A stretch of 64,000 nt of DNA from Streptomyces sp. NRRL S-1022. Its GTDB lineage: Bacteria; Actinomycetota; Actinomycetes; Streptomycetales; Streptomycetaceae. The stretch lies in the NCBI RefSeq assembly GCF_000720135.1, contig NZ_JOIU01000013.1, positions 124,001 through 188,000 on the forward strand. Direction: 5' to 3'. This document shows, in pieces, positions 44,922 through 54,340 of the stretch; positions within the stretch are counted from its first letter, which is position 1; each line of letters begins with the position of its first letter. A program made the translations under genes and the position numbers. The notes beneath the pieces are model-generated. The model had not been told where the DNA came from and made no database searches. It saw only the letters and a list, made by a program, of their open reading frames with translations.

Positions 44922-45824
44922 TCAGTCCAGCTGGGCGAGGGCCTCCATGGCGATCCGCTCGAAGACCTTCTCGTCCGCGGCGAAGTCGGAGTCCGGGACG
45001 GGCCAGTGGATCACGATCTCGGTGAAGCCCAGCTCCCGGTGGCGGCCGGCGAAGTCCACGAAGGCGTCCAGGGACGCGAGGGGCCGGCCGCGGTCCGGGG
45101 TGAAGCCGGTGAGCAGGACCTTGTCCAGCCCGGCGGCGTCCCGCCCGATGGCCTCGCACGCCTCGGACAGCTTGCCGATCTGCCCGCGCAGGGCCTCGAC
45201 GGACTGCTCCGGCGTGCCGTTCTCGTACAGCTTCGGGTCGCCGGTGGTCACCCACGCCTGGCCGTGCCGCGCGGCGAGCTTCAGGCCGCGCGGGCCGGTG
45301 GCCGCCACGGCGAACGGCAGCCGGGGGCGCTGCACGCAGCCGGGGATGTTCCGGGCCTCGTGCGCCGAGTAGAACCGGCCCTCGTAGGACACCGCGTCCT
45401 CGGTGAGCAGCCGGTCCAGCAGGGGCACGAACTCGGCGAACCGGTCGGCGCGCTCGCGCGGGGTCCACGGCTCCTGGCCGAGCGCGGTGGCGTCGAACCC
45501 GGTGCCGCCCGCGCCGACGCCGAGCGTGACCCGGCCGCCGGAGATGTCGTCCAGGGAGATCAGTTCCTTGGCGAGGGTCACCGGGTGGCGGAAGTTGGGC
45601 GAGGTGACCAGTGTGCCGAGGCGCAGCCGGTCGGTGGCCGCCGCGGCCGCCGTGAGCGTCGGGACCGCGCCGAACCAGGGGCCGTCGCGGAAACTGCGCC
45701 AGGACAGGTGGTCGTAGGTGTACGCCGTGTGGAAGCCGAGCTGCTCGGCGCGCACCCAGGCCGCACGGGCGCCCTCGTGCCAGCGGCGGTACGGCAGGAT
45801 CACGGTGCTCAGACGCAGACTCAT
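44922..45824 (-). CDS. Luciferase-like (F420-dependent type) oxidoreductase
   Basis: A 300-residue LLM-class TIM-barrel oxidoreductase. The N-terminus [14 protein letters not shown]...[17 protein letters not shown] and [41 protein letters not shown] are typical. In actinobacteria most of these use coenzyme F420, but FMN is possible. The substrate is unknown. ATG at 45824 is preferred over an upstream ATG because the first strand begins at SLRLS. Confidence 0.85.
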   Translation of the reverse strand: MSLRLSTVILPYRRWHEGARAAWVRAEQLGFHTAYTYDHLSWRSFRDGPWFGAVPTLTAAAAATDRLRLGTLVTSPNFRHPVTLAKELISLDDISGGRVTLGVGAGGTGFDATALGQEPWTPRERADRFAEFVPLLDRLLTEDAVSYEGRFYSAHEARNIPGCVQRPRLPFAVAATGPRGLKLAARHGQAWVTTGDPKLYENGTPEQSVEALRGQIGKLSEACEAIGRDAAGLDKVLLTGFTPDRGRPLASLDAFVDFAGRHRELGFTEIVIHWPVPDSDFAADEKVFERIAMEALAQLD

Positions 45825-45923
45825 GGGTCCGAGCGTAAGCGGCGGCGCCGGCAACGGACGAACCGGTCACGCTACGCGGCCGTAGGGCCACGCGGGGAGC
45901 GGGGGAGCCGGGGCCGTACGCCG

Positions 45924-46472
45924 TCAGCGGGCGCCGGTGAAGCGCAGGTAGCGCGGGGGGACGGCCGCCGTCAGCCAGACCCCGTTGGCGCTGAGGTGGA
46001 AGACGTGGCCGTCGCGGTGCATGGCTCCGGCGTCGACGGCCAGCACCACGGGACGGCCCCGCCGGGCACCGACGCGGGTGGCGGTCTCCCGGTCGGCGGA
46101 GAGGTGCACGGCGTGCCGGGTCATGGGCCGCAGGCCCTCCGCACGGATGGCGCCCAGGCGCGCGGCGACCGTGCCGTGGTAGAGGTACGGCGGCGGGTCC
46201 GCCGGGGGCAGGCCGAGGTCGACCTCGATGCTGTGGCCCTGGCTGGCGCGGATCCTGCCGCCCTCGATCACGAAGCGCCGTTTGTCGTTCGTGGCGACGA
46301 CGTGGTCGAGCTCCTCACGGGTGAACCGGAAGCCGTGGGCCGTGGCCGCGGTGATCAGCGCCCCGATCTCCACCCAGCCGCCCGCGTCCGGGGTGAGCCC
46401 GATGCGCTCGGGCTGGTGGCGCAGGTGCCGGGAGAGGTATTTCGACACCTTCACGGTACGGCGTTCGTCCAT
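45924..46472 (-). CDS. kptA: RNA 2'-phosphotransferase KptA (Tpt1)
   Basis: A 182-residue Tpt1/KptA protein that transfers a 2'-phosphate from an RNA splice junction to NAD+. Conserved motifs are seen: [30 protein letters not shown] and [11 protein letters not shown]. In eukaryotes it completes tRNA splicing; bacteria lack that pathway, so the bacterial substrate is unknown. The ATG at 46472 is clear. The start lies next to a divergent pair of DnaA boxes. Confidence 0.92.
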   Translation of the reverse strand: MDERRTVKVSKYLSRHLRHQPERIGLTPDAGGWVEIGALITAATAHGFRFTREELDHVVATNDKRRFVIEGGRIRASQGHSIEVDLGLPPADPPPYLYHGTVAARLGAIRAEGLRPMTRHAVHLSADRETATRVGARRGRPVVLAVDAGAMHRDGHVFHLSANGVWLTAAVPPRYLRFTGAR

Positions 46473-46612
46473 GCACCCAGGGTGCGGGAGAGACGCGGAT
46501 CACGCAGGTTGTTTTTCTCCGGAGGTTTGATCCACAAGCAAGTGCGGTTATCCACAGCGGAATTGGCGAAACTGTGGACAACCGGTGGACGCGGGCCGCC
46601 GGGCAGCGGTGC
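46473..46612. promoter_or_regulatory. Convergent DnaA-box pair upstream of kptA
   Basis: TTATCCACA (plus strand, 46548-46556) and TTGTCCACA (minus strand, 46573-46581) face each other with a 16-base spacer; a weaker TGATCCACA occurs at 46528-46536. This is the promoter region of kptA. Confidence 0.75.
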
Positions 46613-48367
46613 TCACAGCCGCGGCTCCACGCGGGCGATCCGCCGCAACAGCCCCGGTGCGAAACGGGACAGCAGGTGCGCTCCCCTGGCCTCCGGGGTC
46701 ACCGGGACCACCGCCTTGTCGCCGGCCACCGCGTCCAGGACGGCGGTCGCGACCTTCTCCGGCGGGTAGTTGCGCAGCCCGTACAGGCGGGCGGAGCGCT
46801 GCCGGCGGCGGCGCTGTTCCGCCTCGTCGACGCCGGTGAAGCGAGCCGTGGCGGTGATGCCGGTGTTGACGAAGCCCGGGCAGACGGCCGTGACGCCGAT
46901 GCCCTGGCCGGCCAGCTCGGCGCGCAGGCACTCGGAGAGCATGAGCACGGCCGCCTTGGAGGTGCTGTAGGCGGGCAGTGCGCGCGAGGGCTGGTAGGCC
47001 GCGGCGGACGCGATGTTGACGATGTGGCCGCCCTGGCCGCGCTCGGCCATGCGCGCCCCGAAGAGCCGGCAGCCGTGGATCACCCCCCACAGGTTGACGT
47101 CCAGCACCGTGCGCCAGTCGTCGGTCGTCGTGGTGAAGAAGGAGCCCGACAGGCCGATGCCCGCGTTGTTGACCAGCACGTCCAGCACGCCGTACGCGTG
47201 GTGGACCTTCTCCGCGAGTTTCTCCATGGCCTGCTCGTCGGAGACGTCGGCCGGTTCGGACCAGGCCTCGGCCGCCCCGGCCAGCCGGGCCAGGTCCGCG
47301 GTGCGGGCCGCGGCCTCGGCGTCCCGGTCGACGGCGATCACGCGCGCGCCGGCCTCGGCGAAGGCGAACGCGGTCGCCCGGCCGATCCCGCTGCCCGCGC
47401 CGGTGACCAGCACCAGCTGCCCGGCGAACCGGTCGGCGTGGCGTCCGGTGGCGGCCGGGACGGGACGCCCGCCGTCCACCGAGGTGACGAACTGGTCGAT
47501 CCAGGCGGCCACCTGGTCGGGCCGGGTGCGCGGGACCCAGTGCTTGGCCGGGAGCGTGCGCCGGGTCAGCTGCGGCACCCACCGGTCCAGGTCGTCGTAG
47601 AGCCGCTCGGAGAGGAACGCGTCCCCCTGGGGGGTGATGAGCTGCACGGGCGCGTGTGCGTACGCGTCCGGGCGCGGCCTGTGCAGCCGGGCGCGGACGT
47701 TGTCCCGGTACAGCCAGGCGCCGTGGGCCGCGTCGGAGGGGAGGGAACCGGTCGGGTAGTCGCCGCCGGGGACCCGCTCGGCCCGCTCCAGGATCCCCGG
47801 CCAGCGCTTGCCGAGCGGGCCGCGCCAGGCCAGCTCCGGCAGGACCGGCGTGTGCAGCAGGTAGACGTACCAGGACTTGGCGCCCTGTCCGAGGAGCTGG
47901 CCCACCCGGCGGGGCGTCGGGCGCTTCACGCGCGCGTCGATCCAGTGCCCGAAGTGGTCGAGGGACGGCCCGGAGATCGAGGTGAAGGAGGCGATACGGC
48001 CCTCCGTACGGGCGACCGTGACGAACTCCCAGGACTGCACCGAGCCCCAGTCGTGCCCGACGAGGTGCACGGGCCGGCCGGGGCTGACCGCGTCGGCGAC
48101 GGCCAGGAAGTCGTCCGTGAGCTTGGCCAGCGTGAAGCCCCCGCGCAGCGGCCGGGGTGCCGTGGAGCGGCCGTGGCCCCGGACGTCGTAGAGGACGACG
48201 TGGAAGCGGCCGGCGAGCCGGACGGCCACCTCCGACCAGACCTCCTTGCTGTCCGGGTAGCCGTGCACCAGCACCACCGTCGGCTGCTCCGGGTCGCCCA
48301 GCTCGGCCACGCACAGCTCGACCCCGCCGGTGCGCACCCAGCGCTCGCGCGCGTCTCGCAGTGTCAC
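46613..48367 (-). CDS. EphD-like alpha/beta hydrolase-SDR fusion
   Basis: A 584-residue two-domain protein. The N-terminal half is an alpha/beta hydrolase with oxyanion motif [13 protein letters not shown], nucleophile elbow GHDWGS (Asp, as in epoxide hydrolases) and a cap. The C-terminal half is a short-chain dehydrogenase with [11 protein letters not shown] and catalytic YSTSK. Mycobacterial EphD has the same architecture and is linked to modification of mycolic-type epoxides; Streptomyces lack mycolates, so the substrate differs. The GTG start at 48367 overlaps the stop codon of the M24 gene by four bases, so the two are translationally coupled. Confidence 0.88.
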   Translation of the reverse strand: MTLRDARERWVRTGGVELCVAELGDPEQPTVVLVHGYPDSKEVWSEVAVRLAGRFHVVLYDVRGHGRSTAPRPLRGGFTLAKLTDDFLAVADAVSPGRPVHLVGHDWGSVQSWEFVTVARTEGRIASFTSISGPSLDHFGHWIDARVKRPTPRRVGQLLGQGAKSWYVYLLHTPVLPELAWRGPLGKRWPGILERAERVPGGDYPTGSLPSDAAHGAWLYRDNVRARLHRPRPDAYAHAPVQLITPQGDAFLSERLYDDLDRWVPQLTRRTLPAKHWVPRTRPDQVAAWIDQFVTSVDGGRPVPAATGRHADRFAGQLVLVTGAGSGIGRATAFAFAEAGARVIAVDRDAEAAARTADLARLAGAAEAWSEPADVSDEQAMEKLAEKVHHAYGVLDVLVNNAGIGLSGSFFTTTTDDWRTVLDVNLWGVIHGCRLFGARMAERGQGGHIVNIASAAAYQPSRALPAYSTSKAAVLMLSECLRAELAGQGIGVTAVCPGFVNTGITATARFTGVDEAEQRRRRQRSARLYGLRNYPPEKVATAVLDAVAGDKAVVPVTPEARGAHLLSRFAPGLLRRIARVEPRL

Positions 48368-49206
48368 TTCTCCTCCGCCCAGCGCCGCACGTGCGGCAGA
48401 TCGTCGTCCAGCCAGAAGGCGCTCTCCACGGGGTCCCGGGAGTCGGTGACCACCAGGATCTCCTCGAACTTCGCGCCCGTCCCACGGAAGCCGAGGTGCG
48501 GTTCGACCGCCCACAGGCCCGGCCGCGGCGGGTGGTCCGAGAAGCGGTACGGCGACCACAGCGGCGACCAGCCCTCGCGGTGGCCGTGCAGCGCGTCGGC
48601 GGCGAGGCCCTTGAGGGCCTGGGTGCCGAACCCGAACAGGTGCGGGGAGAAGCGGCGCTGCCTGACCCGGTCCACCTTGTGGGCGATCACCCCGAAGGGA
48701 TAGGCGCGGTGCCGGTTGGCGTAGCCCTGACGGACCATGAGCCGGTCCACGTCCTGGTAGATCTCCCGCAGCGGGCGCCGCTCGCGCACCTCGCGCAGGA
48801 TCAGTTCACGGTGCGCCTCCAGGTCGGCCGTCAGCCGGTCCTGTACCGGGTTCGCGCCCAGCGAGCCGGAGTAGCCGATGTCCGCCGTGTATCCCTCGTA
48901 CACCGGGGCCATGTCGAGGATGAACGGCATCCCCGGCGCCAGCGCGCGTTCGGTCGGGAAGAACTGCAGCGGGATGCGGAAGTCCACGAACGCCGTGCGG
49001 TCCCCGAACCAGGCGAACGGGAGGTGGAACCAGTCCCGCACCCCGCGCTCGCGCAGCCACGCCCGCTGCATCCGCGCCGCCTCGCGCTCGGTCACGCCCG
49101 GTTCGAGGCGGGCCGCGACCGCCTCCGCGCACTCGTAGGCGAGGCGCTGCACCCGCCGGAACCCCCGCAGTTCCACGGAGCGTCGGTCGCTCACTGCCGT
49201 CGTCAT
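48364..49206 (-). CDS. M24-family (Xaa-Pro peptidase-like) protein
   Basis: A 280-residue pita-bread-fold protein. Metal ligands can be placed: D98 and D109 in FILDMAPVYEGYTADIGYSG, the His of VIAHKVDR, and the Glu residues in AVEPHLGF and FEEILVV. The usual N-terminal domain of prolidases is missing, so this is the compact form; activity on Pro-containing peptides or creatine-like substrates is uncertain. ATG at 49206. It overlaps the EphD-like gene and is divergent from the ABC cluster. Confidence 0.85.
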   Translation of the reverse strand: MTTAVSDRRSVELRGFRRVQRLAYECAEAVAARLEPGVTEREAARMQRAWLRERGVRDWFHLPFAWFGDRTAFVDFRIPLQFFPTERALAPGMPFILDMAPVYEGYTADIGYSGSLGANPVQDRLTADLEAHRELILREVRERRPLREIYQDVDRLMVRQGYANRHRAYPFGVIAHKVDRVRQRRFSPHLFGFGTQALKGLAADALHGHREGWSPLWSPYRFSDHPPRPGLWAVEPHLGFRGTGAKFEEILVVTDSRDPVESAFWLDDDLPHVRRWAEEK

Positions 49207-49440
49207 GCCGCTCCGTCCGTCGAGCAAGCTACTGGTCCGTAACGTGACACAGTGAATCTGGCACTTGTTAGAGATGGCGTCAATAGGCGGGATCAAGGGC
49301 TGTGGACGACGGGGCCGTGCGCGGCCCCCGGGCCCACCTGTGGGTGGGCGACCCCTAAGGCCCCGTAATACCTGGGGCGGATGGCCGAACGGCTCTGAGG
49401 TCTGACGACGGACGTGGTCCGGATCACTACCGTCGAACCC

Positions 49441-50415
49441 GTGACTGTGATCGCGACCGAAAGCCTGAGCAAGCGGTTCCCCCGGGTGACCGCGCTCGAC
49501 CGGCTGTCCGTGGACATCGGACCCGGTGTGACCGGACTCGTCGGGGCCAACGGCGCCGGCAAGTCCACCCTGATCAAGATCCTGCTGGGGCTGGCCCCCG
49601 CCACGGAGGGCCGTGCCGAGGTGCTCGGCCTGGACGTCGCCACCAAGGGCGCCGCCATCCGCGAGCGCGTGGGCTACATGCCGGAGCACGACTGCCTGCC
49701 GCCGGACGTCTCGGCGACCGAGTTCGTCGTCCACATGGCGCGCATGTCCGGCCTGCCGCCCACCGCCGCCCGCGAGCGGACCGCCGACACCCTGCGCCAC
49801 GTCGGTCTGTACGAGGAGCGGTACCGCCCCATCGGCGGCTACTCGACCGGCATGAAGCAGCGGGTCAAGCTCGCCCAGGCGCTGGTGCACGACCCGCAGC
49901 TGGTCTTCCTGGACGAGCCGACCAACGGCCTCGACCCGGTCGGCCGCGACGAGATGCTCGGCCTGATCCGCCGCATCCACACCGACTTCGGCATCTCCGT
50001 GCTGGTCACCTCGCACCTGCTGGGCGAACTGGAGCGCACCTGCGACCACGTCGTCGTCATCGACGGCGGCAAGCTGCTGCGCTCCAGCTCCACCACCGAC
50101 TTCACCCAGACCACGACGACCCTCGCGATCGAGGTCACCGACAGCGACACCCACCCGGACGGCACCCGCGCCGTCCGCGAGGCGCTCCACGCGCGCGGGG
50201 CCGACACGCACGCGGAGGCCGGCGGCCTGCCCGGCGCCGGGCACATCCTGCTGCTGACCGCCACGGGCGACGAGACGTACGACCTCGTCCGGGACGTGGT
50301 CGCCGACCTCGGCCTCGGCCTGGTCCGCATGGAACAGCGCCGGCACCACATCTCCGAGGTGTTCACCGGCAGCAGCGACGAACAGCGGAAGGAGGCCGTC
50401 GGTCATGGCGGTTGA
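49441..50415 (+). CDS. ABC transporter ATP-binding protein
   Basis: A 324-residue ATPase. Walker A is GANGAGKST, the signature is GGYSTGMKQR and Walker B is LVFLDEPTNGLDP; it ends in a roughly 95-residue regulatory extension. It resembles ATPases of CcmA/NatA type that work with ABC-2 permeases. GTG at 49441 is preferred; GTG at 49414 in frame is an alternative. The stop overlaps the start of the next gene by 11 bp. First of a four-gene cluster. Confidence 0.88.
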   Translation: MTVIATESLSKRFPRVTALDRLSVDIGPGVTGLVGANGAGKSTLIKILLGLAPATEGRAEVLGLDVATKGAAIRERVGYMPEHDCLPPDVSATEFVVHMARMSGLPPTAARERTADTLRHVGLYEERYRPIGGYSTGMKQRVKLAQALVHDPQLVFLDEPTNGLDPVGRDEMLGLIRRIHTDFGISVLVTSHLLGELERTCDHVVVIDGGKLLRSSSTTDFTQTTTTLAIEVTDSDTHPDGTRAVREALHARGADTHAEAGGLPGAGHILLLTATGDETYDLVRDVVADLGLGLVRMEQRRHHISEVFTGSSDEQRKEAVGHGG

Positions 50416-51319
50416 CCAGCCCACGTACGCGGCGGCGCCCGCCGGCGACCAGAGCCGCATCCACGACATCGGCTACCGCGGCTACGACGGCCCGCGCCTC
50501 GGCCGCGCCTACGCCCGCCGCTCGCTGTACTCGCAGTCCCTGCGCGGCGCCTACGGCCTCGGCCGCTCGGTGAAGTCCAAGGTGCTGCCGATGCTGCTGT
50601 TCGCGGTGATGTGCGTGCCCGCCGCCATCATGGTGGCCGTCGCCGTCGCCACCAAGGCGCACGAACTGCCGGTCGCCTACACCCGGTACGCGATCATCAT
50701 GCAGGCCGTGATCAGCTTGTACGTCGCCTCCCAGGCACCCCAGGCGGTCTCCCGCGACCTGCGCTTCAAGACCGTACCGCTGTACTTCTCGCGGCCCATC
50801 GAGACCGCCGACTACGTCCGCGCCAAGTTCGCGGCGCTCGCCTCGGCGCTCTTCGTCCTCACCGGCGCCCCGCTGCTCGTGATGTACGCGGGCGCGCTGC
50901 TGTCCAAGATGGGCTTTGCCCACCAGACCAAGGAATTCGCCCAGGGACTGGTCGCCGTGGCCCTGCTCTCGCTGCTCTTCGCCGGTATCGGCCTGGTCAT
51001 CGCCGCGTTCACCCCGCGCCGCGGCTTCGGCATCGCCGCCGTGATCGCCGTACTGACCATCTCCTACGGCGCGGTGTCCACCCTCCAGGCCATCGCCGAC
51101 ACCCAGGGCAGCGGCAGCGCCGTCCCGTGGATCGGCCTGTTCTCGCCCATCACGCTGATCGACGGCGTGCAGTCCGCCTTCCTCGGCGGCAGCTCCGCCT
51201 TCCCCGGCGGGACCGGCCCGTCCGGCGGCGAGGGCGCGGTCTACGTGCTGTTCGTCCTCGGCCTGACCGCCGCCTGCTACGGCCTCCTGATCCGCCGCTA
51301 CCGGAAGGTGGGCCTGTGA
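50405..51319 (+). CDS. ABC-2 type permease
   Basis: A 304-residue integral membrane protein with six hydrophobic segments and a short soluble N-terminus (HDIGYRGYDGPRLGRAYARRSLYSQSLRGAYGLGR). The RFKTVPLYFSRPIETADYVRAKF segment is typical of ABC-2 permeases. It overlaps the preceding ATPase by 11 bp and shares the TGATG junction with the next ATPase. Substrate not inferred. Confidence 0.86.
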   Translation: MAVDQPTYAAAPAGDQSRIHDIGYRGYDGPRLGRAYARRSLYSQSLRGAYGLGRSVKSKVLPMLLFAVMCVPAAIMVAVAVATKAHELPVAYTRYAIIMQAVISLYVASQAPQAVSRDLRFKTVPLYFSRPIETADYVRAKFAALASALFVLTGAPLLVMYAGALLSKMGFAHQTKEFAQGLVAVALLSLLFAGIGLVIAAFTPRRGFGIAAVIAVLTISYGAVSTLQAIADTQGSGSAVPWIGLFSPITLIDGVQSAFLGGSSAFPGGTGPSGGEGAVYVLFVLGLTAACYGLLIRRYRKVGL

Positions 51320-52230
51320 TGACCACGCTCTCCATCGACCACGTCTCCCGATGGTTCGGCAACGTCGTCGCCGTCAACGACATCACCATGACCATCGGCC
51401 CCGGCGTCACCGGCCTGCTCGGCCCCAACGGCGCCGGGAAGTCCACCCTGATCAACATGATGGGCGGCTTCCTCGCCCCCTCCACCGGCACGGTCACGCT
51501 CGACGGCCGGCCGGTGTGGCGCAACGAGTCCGTCTACAAGCACATCGGCATCGTCCCCGAGCGGGAGGCGATGTACGACTTCCTCACCGGCCGCGAGTTC
51601 GTCGTCGCCAACGCCGAACTGCACGGACTCGGCGACAAGGCCGCCCAGCGCGCCCTCGCCACGGTCGAGATGGAGTACGCGCAGGACCGGAAGATCTCCA
51701 CGTACTCCAAGGGCATGCGGCAGCGCGTGAAGATGGCGAGCGCCCTCGTGCACGACCCGTCGCTGCTGCTGCTCGACGAGCCGTTCAACGGCATGGACCC
51801 GCGCCAGCGCATGCAGCTGATGGACCTGCTGCGCAGGATGGGCGACGAGGGCCGCACGGTGCTGTTCTCCTCGCACATCCTGGAGGAGGTCGAGCAGCTC
51901 GCCCGGCACATCGAGGTCGTCGTCGCCGGACGGCACGCGGCCAGCGGCGACTTCCGCCGGATCCGCCGGCTGATGACCGACCGCCCGCACCGCTACCTGG
52001 TGCGCTCCAGCGACGACCGCGCCCTCGCGGCCGCGCTGATCGCCGACCCCTCCACGGCCGGCATCGAGGTCGACCACGCCGAGGGCGCGCTGCGCATCCA
52101 GGCCGTCGACTTCGGCCGCTTCACCGCCCTGTTGCCGAAGGTCGCCCGCGACCACGGCATCCGGCTCCACACGGTCTCGCCGTCCGACGAGTCCCTGGAG
52201 TCCGTCTTCTCGTATCTGGTCGCGGCGTAG
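51319..52230 (+). CDS. ABC transporter ATP-binding protein
   Basis: A 303-residue ATPase with Walker A GPNGAGKST, signature TYSKGMRQR and Walker B LLLLDEPFNGMDP, plus a C-terminal regulatory extension. It is closely similar in layout to the ATPase encoded two genes upstream, suggesting a tandem duplication of an ATPase-permease pair. Its ATG overlaps the permease stop by one base. Confidence 0.88.
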   Translation: MTTLSIDHVSRWFGNVVAVNDITMTIGPGVTGLLGPNGAGKSTLINMMGGFLAPSTGTVTLDGRPVWRNESVYKHIGIVPEREAMYDFLTGREFVVANAELHGLGDKAAQRALATVEMEYAQDRKISTYSKGMRQRVKMASALVHDPSLLLLDEPFNGMDPRQRMQLMDLLRRMGDEGRTVLFSSHILEEVEQLARHIEVVVAGRHAASGDFRRIRRLMTDRPHRYLVRSSDDRALAAALIADPSTAGIEVDHAEGALRIQAVDFGRFTALLPKVARDHGIRLHTVSPSDESLESVFSYLVAA

Positions 52231-52240
52231 GAGGCCGAAG

Positions 52241-52960
52241 ATGTACGACCCCACCGTCGCCCGACTCACCTACCGGGCCCTGCTCGGCCGTCGCCGGGCC
52301 CTCATCCTCGGCGCGCTGCCGCTGCTGCTCATCGTGATCTCCGTGGCCGTGCGCGCCCTGACCGGCGCCGACGACCAGACGGCCGCCGACGTCCTCGGCG
52401 GGTTCGCGCTCGCCACCATGGTGCCGATCATCGGTGTCATCGCGGGCACGGGCGCGATCGGCCCGGAGATCGACGACGGCTCCGTGGTCTACCTGCTGTC
52501 CAAGCCGCTCAAGCGGCCCACGATCATCCTCACCAAGCTGATCGTCGCCATCGCCGTGACCATGGTCTTCTCGGCGGTGCCGACGCTGATCGCGGGGCTG
52601 ATCCTGAACGGCAACGGCCAGCAGATCGCCGTCGCCTACATGGTGGCCGCGCTGGTCTCCTCCATCGCCTACTCGGCGCTCTTCCTGCTGCTCGGCACGG
52701 TCTCCCGGCACGCGGTGGTCTTCGGGCTCGTCTACGCCCTGGTCTGGGAGGCGCTGTTCGGCTCCCTGGTGCCGGGCGCGCGCACCCTGAGCGTCCAGCA
52801 GTGGTCGCTGGCCGTCGCCCACAAGATGGCCGGCGGGGACCTGGTGACCTCCGAGGTGGGCCTGCCGACGGCCACCGTGCTGCTGGTGGCGGTCACCGTG
52901 CTGGCCACCTGGTACGCCGGGCAGAAGCTGCGCTCGCTGACGCTGGCGGGCGAGGAGTGA
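52241..52960 (+). CDS. ABC-2 type permease
   Basis: A 239-residue permease with six membrane segments. GAIGPEIDDGSVVYLLSKPLKRPTIILTKLI is the characteristic cytoplasmic loop. It is 10 bp downstream of its ATPase. The four genes 49441-52960 together encode two heteromeric or interacting ABC-2 exporters. Confidence 0.86.
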   Translation: MYDPTVARLTYRALLGRRRALILGALPLLLIVISVAVRALTGADDQTAADVLGGFALATMVPIIGVIAGTGAIGPEIDDGSVVYLLSKPLKRPTIILTKLIVAIAVTMVFSAVPTLIAGLILNGNGQQIAVAYMVAALVSSIAYSALFLLLGTVSRHAVVFGLVYALVWEALFGSLVPGARTLSVQQWSLAVAHKMAGGDLVTSEVGLPTATVLLVAVTVLATWYAGQKLRSLTLAGEE

Positions 52961-53362
52961 GCCCCAAGGGCCCGCCGCGGCCTTGACGGGGACTTCACCC
53001 CCCCGGGGCACAGGACGGGCCGCAGCCCGGGCGTTCCACGGAGCCCCGGGCCGGCCGGTTCTTCGGCAAGGCGCGGCACCGCAGGTGGCGCCGCCGGTAA
53101 CGGCCGTTTGTCCGATTTTAATCGGTGGCGCCCAACTCGGCGGCGGTGCAGAGTGGTTGTGCACCATCCGCCGGGATCGTCCCGGCGTCACCGACCGGGA
53201 GTGGAGGTGGGCGATGTCCATGCACGGCAGTACGCCCGGCTCCCGACAGGGCAGCCCGAGGCCGGCTCCGGGGTGATTCCCTACCGCTCCGTGGAGCCAC
53301 GGAAGCTGCCCGGGGCGGTCGCTTCGAGCACGCGATGTCGCTCTCGCGTGGACCGCCCTCCC
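52961..53362. other. Structured intergenic region preceding a tRNA-like element
   Basis: No large gene is seen. The sequence holds a chain of short perfect inverted repeats: CCGATT-TT-AATCGG (53112-53125), GGTGCA/TGCACC (53145-53150 with 53160-53165), GCCGGGA/TCCCGGC (53170-53176 with 53180-53186), and TCCGTGG/CCACGGA (53288-53294 with 53297-53303). A two-part stem follows, with GGGCGGTC/GACCGCCC (53313-53320 with 53351-53358) enclosing CACGCGA/TCGCGTG (53329-53335 with 53344-53350). The density of paired elements suggests a structured RNA leading into the tRNA-like element. Confidence 0.55.
53214..53276 (+). CDS. Possible 20-codon leader peptide
   Basis: ATG at 53214 has GGAGG seven to eleven bases upstream and opens a 20-codon frame (MSMHGSTPGSRQGSPRPAPG) that ends at 53276. 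The spacing is good, but composition gives no independent support, and a chance frame is likely in this GC-rich context. It lies between two groups of hairpins. Confidence 0.25.
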   Translation: MSMHGSTPGSRQGSPRPAPG

Positions 53363-53468
<106 letters not shown>

Positions 53469-53542
53469 CAAGACGTCACAGCCCCCGCGGCGCCCGGCGC
53501 GGAACGAGTCCGTCCGGGGCAACCGGGCGCTGCCCCGGACCG

Positions 53543-54340
53543 CTAGCCGAGCAGCCGCTCCAGCACCACCGCGATGCCGTCCTCCTCGTGGGACGACGTG
53601 ACCTCGTCGGCCACCGCCTTCAGTTCCTCGTGGGCGTTGGCCATGGCCACGCCGTGGGAGGCCCAGGCGAACATCGGGATGTCGTTGGGCATGTCGCCGA
53701 AGGCGATCGTGTCGGCGGCCTTCAGGCCCAGCCGGCGGGCCGCCAGCGACAGGCCCGTGGCCTTGGACAGGCCGAGCGGCAGCAGCTCGACGATGCCCGC
53801 GCCCGCCATGGCCACCGTGACGAAGCCGCCGGCCGTCCGCCGGGCCGCGTCCGCCAGCTCGTCGTCGCTCAGCGTCGGATGCTGGATGTAGATCTTGTTC
53901 AGGGGCGCCGTCCAGAGGTCGGAGGCGTCCGTGAACGGGGTCGCGGGCAGCGTGCCGGTGACCGCGTACCCCGGGCCCACCAGCACCTCGCCGTCGAGGC
54001 CGTCCCGGCTGGCCGCCAGGTACAGCGGCCCCACCTCGGCCTCGATCTTGGCCAGGGCCACGCCCGCCAGCTGCCGGTCCAGGGTGACCGAGGTCAGCAG
54101 GCGGTGCGCGCCGGCGTCGTAGACCTGGGCGCCCTGGCCGCAGACGGCGAGGCCGGCGTAGCCGAGGTCGTCCAGGATGTGCCGGGTCCACGGGACCGCG
54201 CGGCCGGTGACGACGATGTGCGCGGCGCCCGCCGCGGTGGCCGCGGCGAGCGCGTCACGCGTGCGCCGCGAGATCGACTCGTCGGAGCGCAGCAGCGTTC
54301 CGTCGAGGTCGGTGGCGACGAGCCCGTAGGGGAAACTCAC
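53543..54340 (-). CDS. HAD-superfamily hydrolase, Cof type
   Basis: A 265-residue HAD phosphatase with motif [15 protein letters not shown], motif [10 protein letters not shown], and [15 protein letters not shown] as motif III/IV. It is a close structural relative of the protein encoded at 43892, so a paralogous pair is present in the window. Its ATG overlaps the serS stop codon by four bases; co-translation with seryl-tRNA synthetase suggests a housekeeping role, but no direct link is known to me. Confidence 0.88.
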   Translation of the reverse strand: MSFPYGLVATDLDGTLLRSDESISRRTRDALAAATAAGAAHIVVTGRAVPWTRHILDDLGYAGLAVCGQGAQVYDAGAHRLLTSVTLDRQLAGVALAKIEAEVGPLYLAASRDGLDGEVLVGPGYAVTGTLPATPFTDASDLWTAPLNKIYIQHPTLSDDELADAARRTAGGFVTVAMAGAGIVELLPLGLSKATGLSLAARRLGLKAADTIAFGDMPNDIPMFAWASHGVAMANAHEELKAVADEVTSSHEEDGIAVVLERLLG

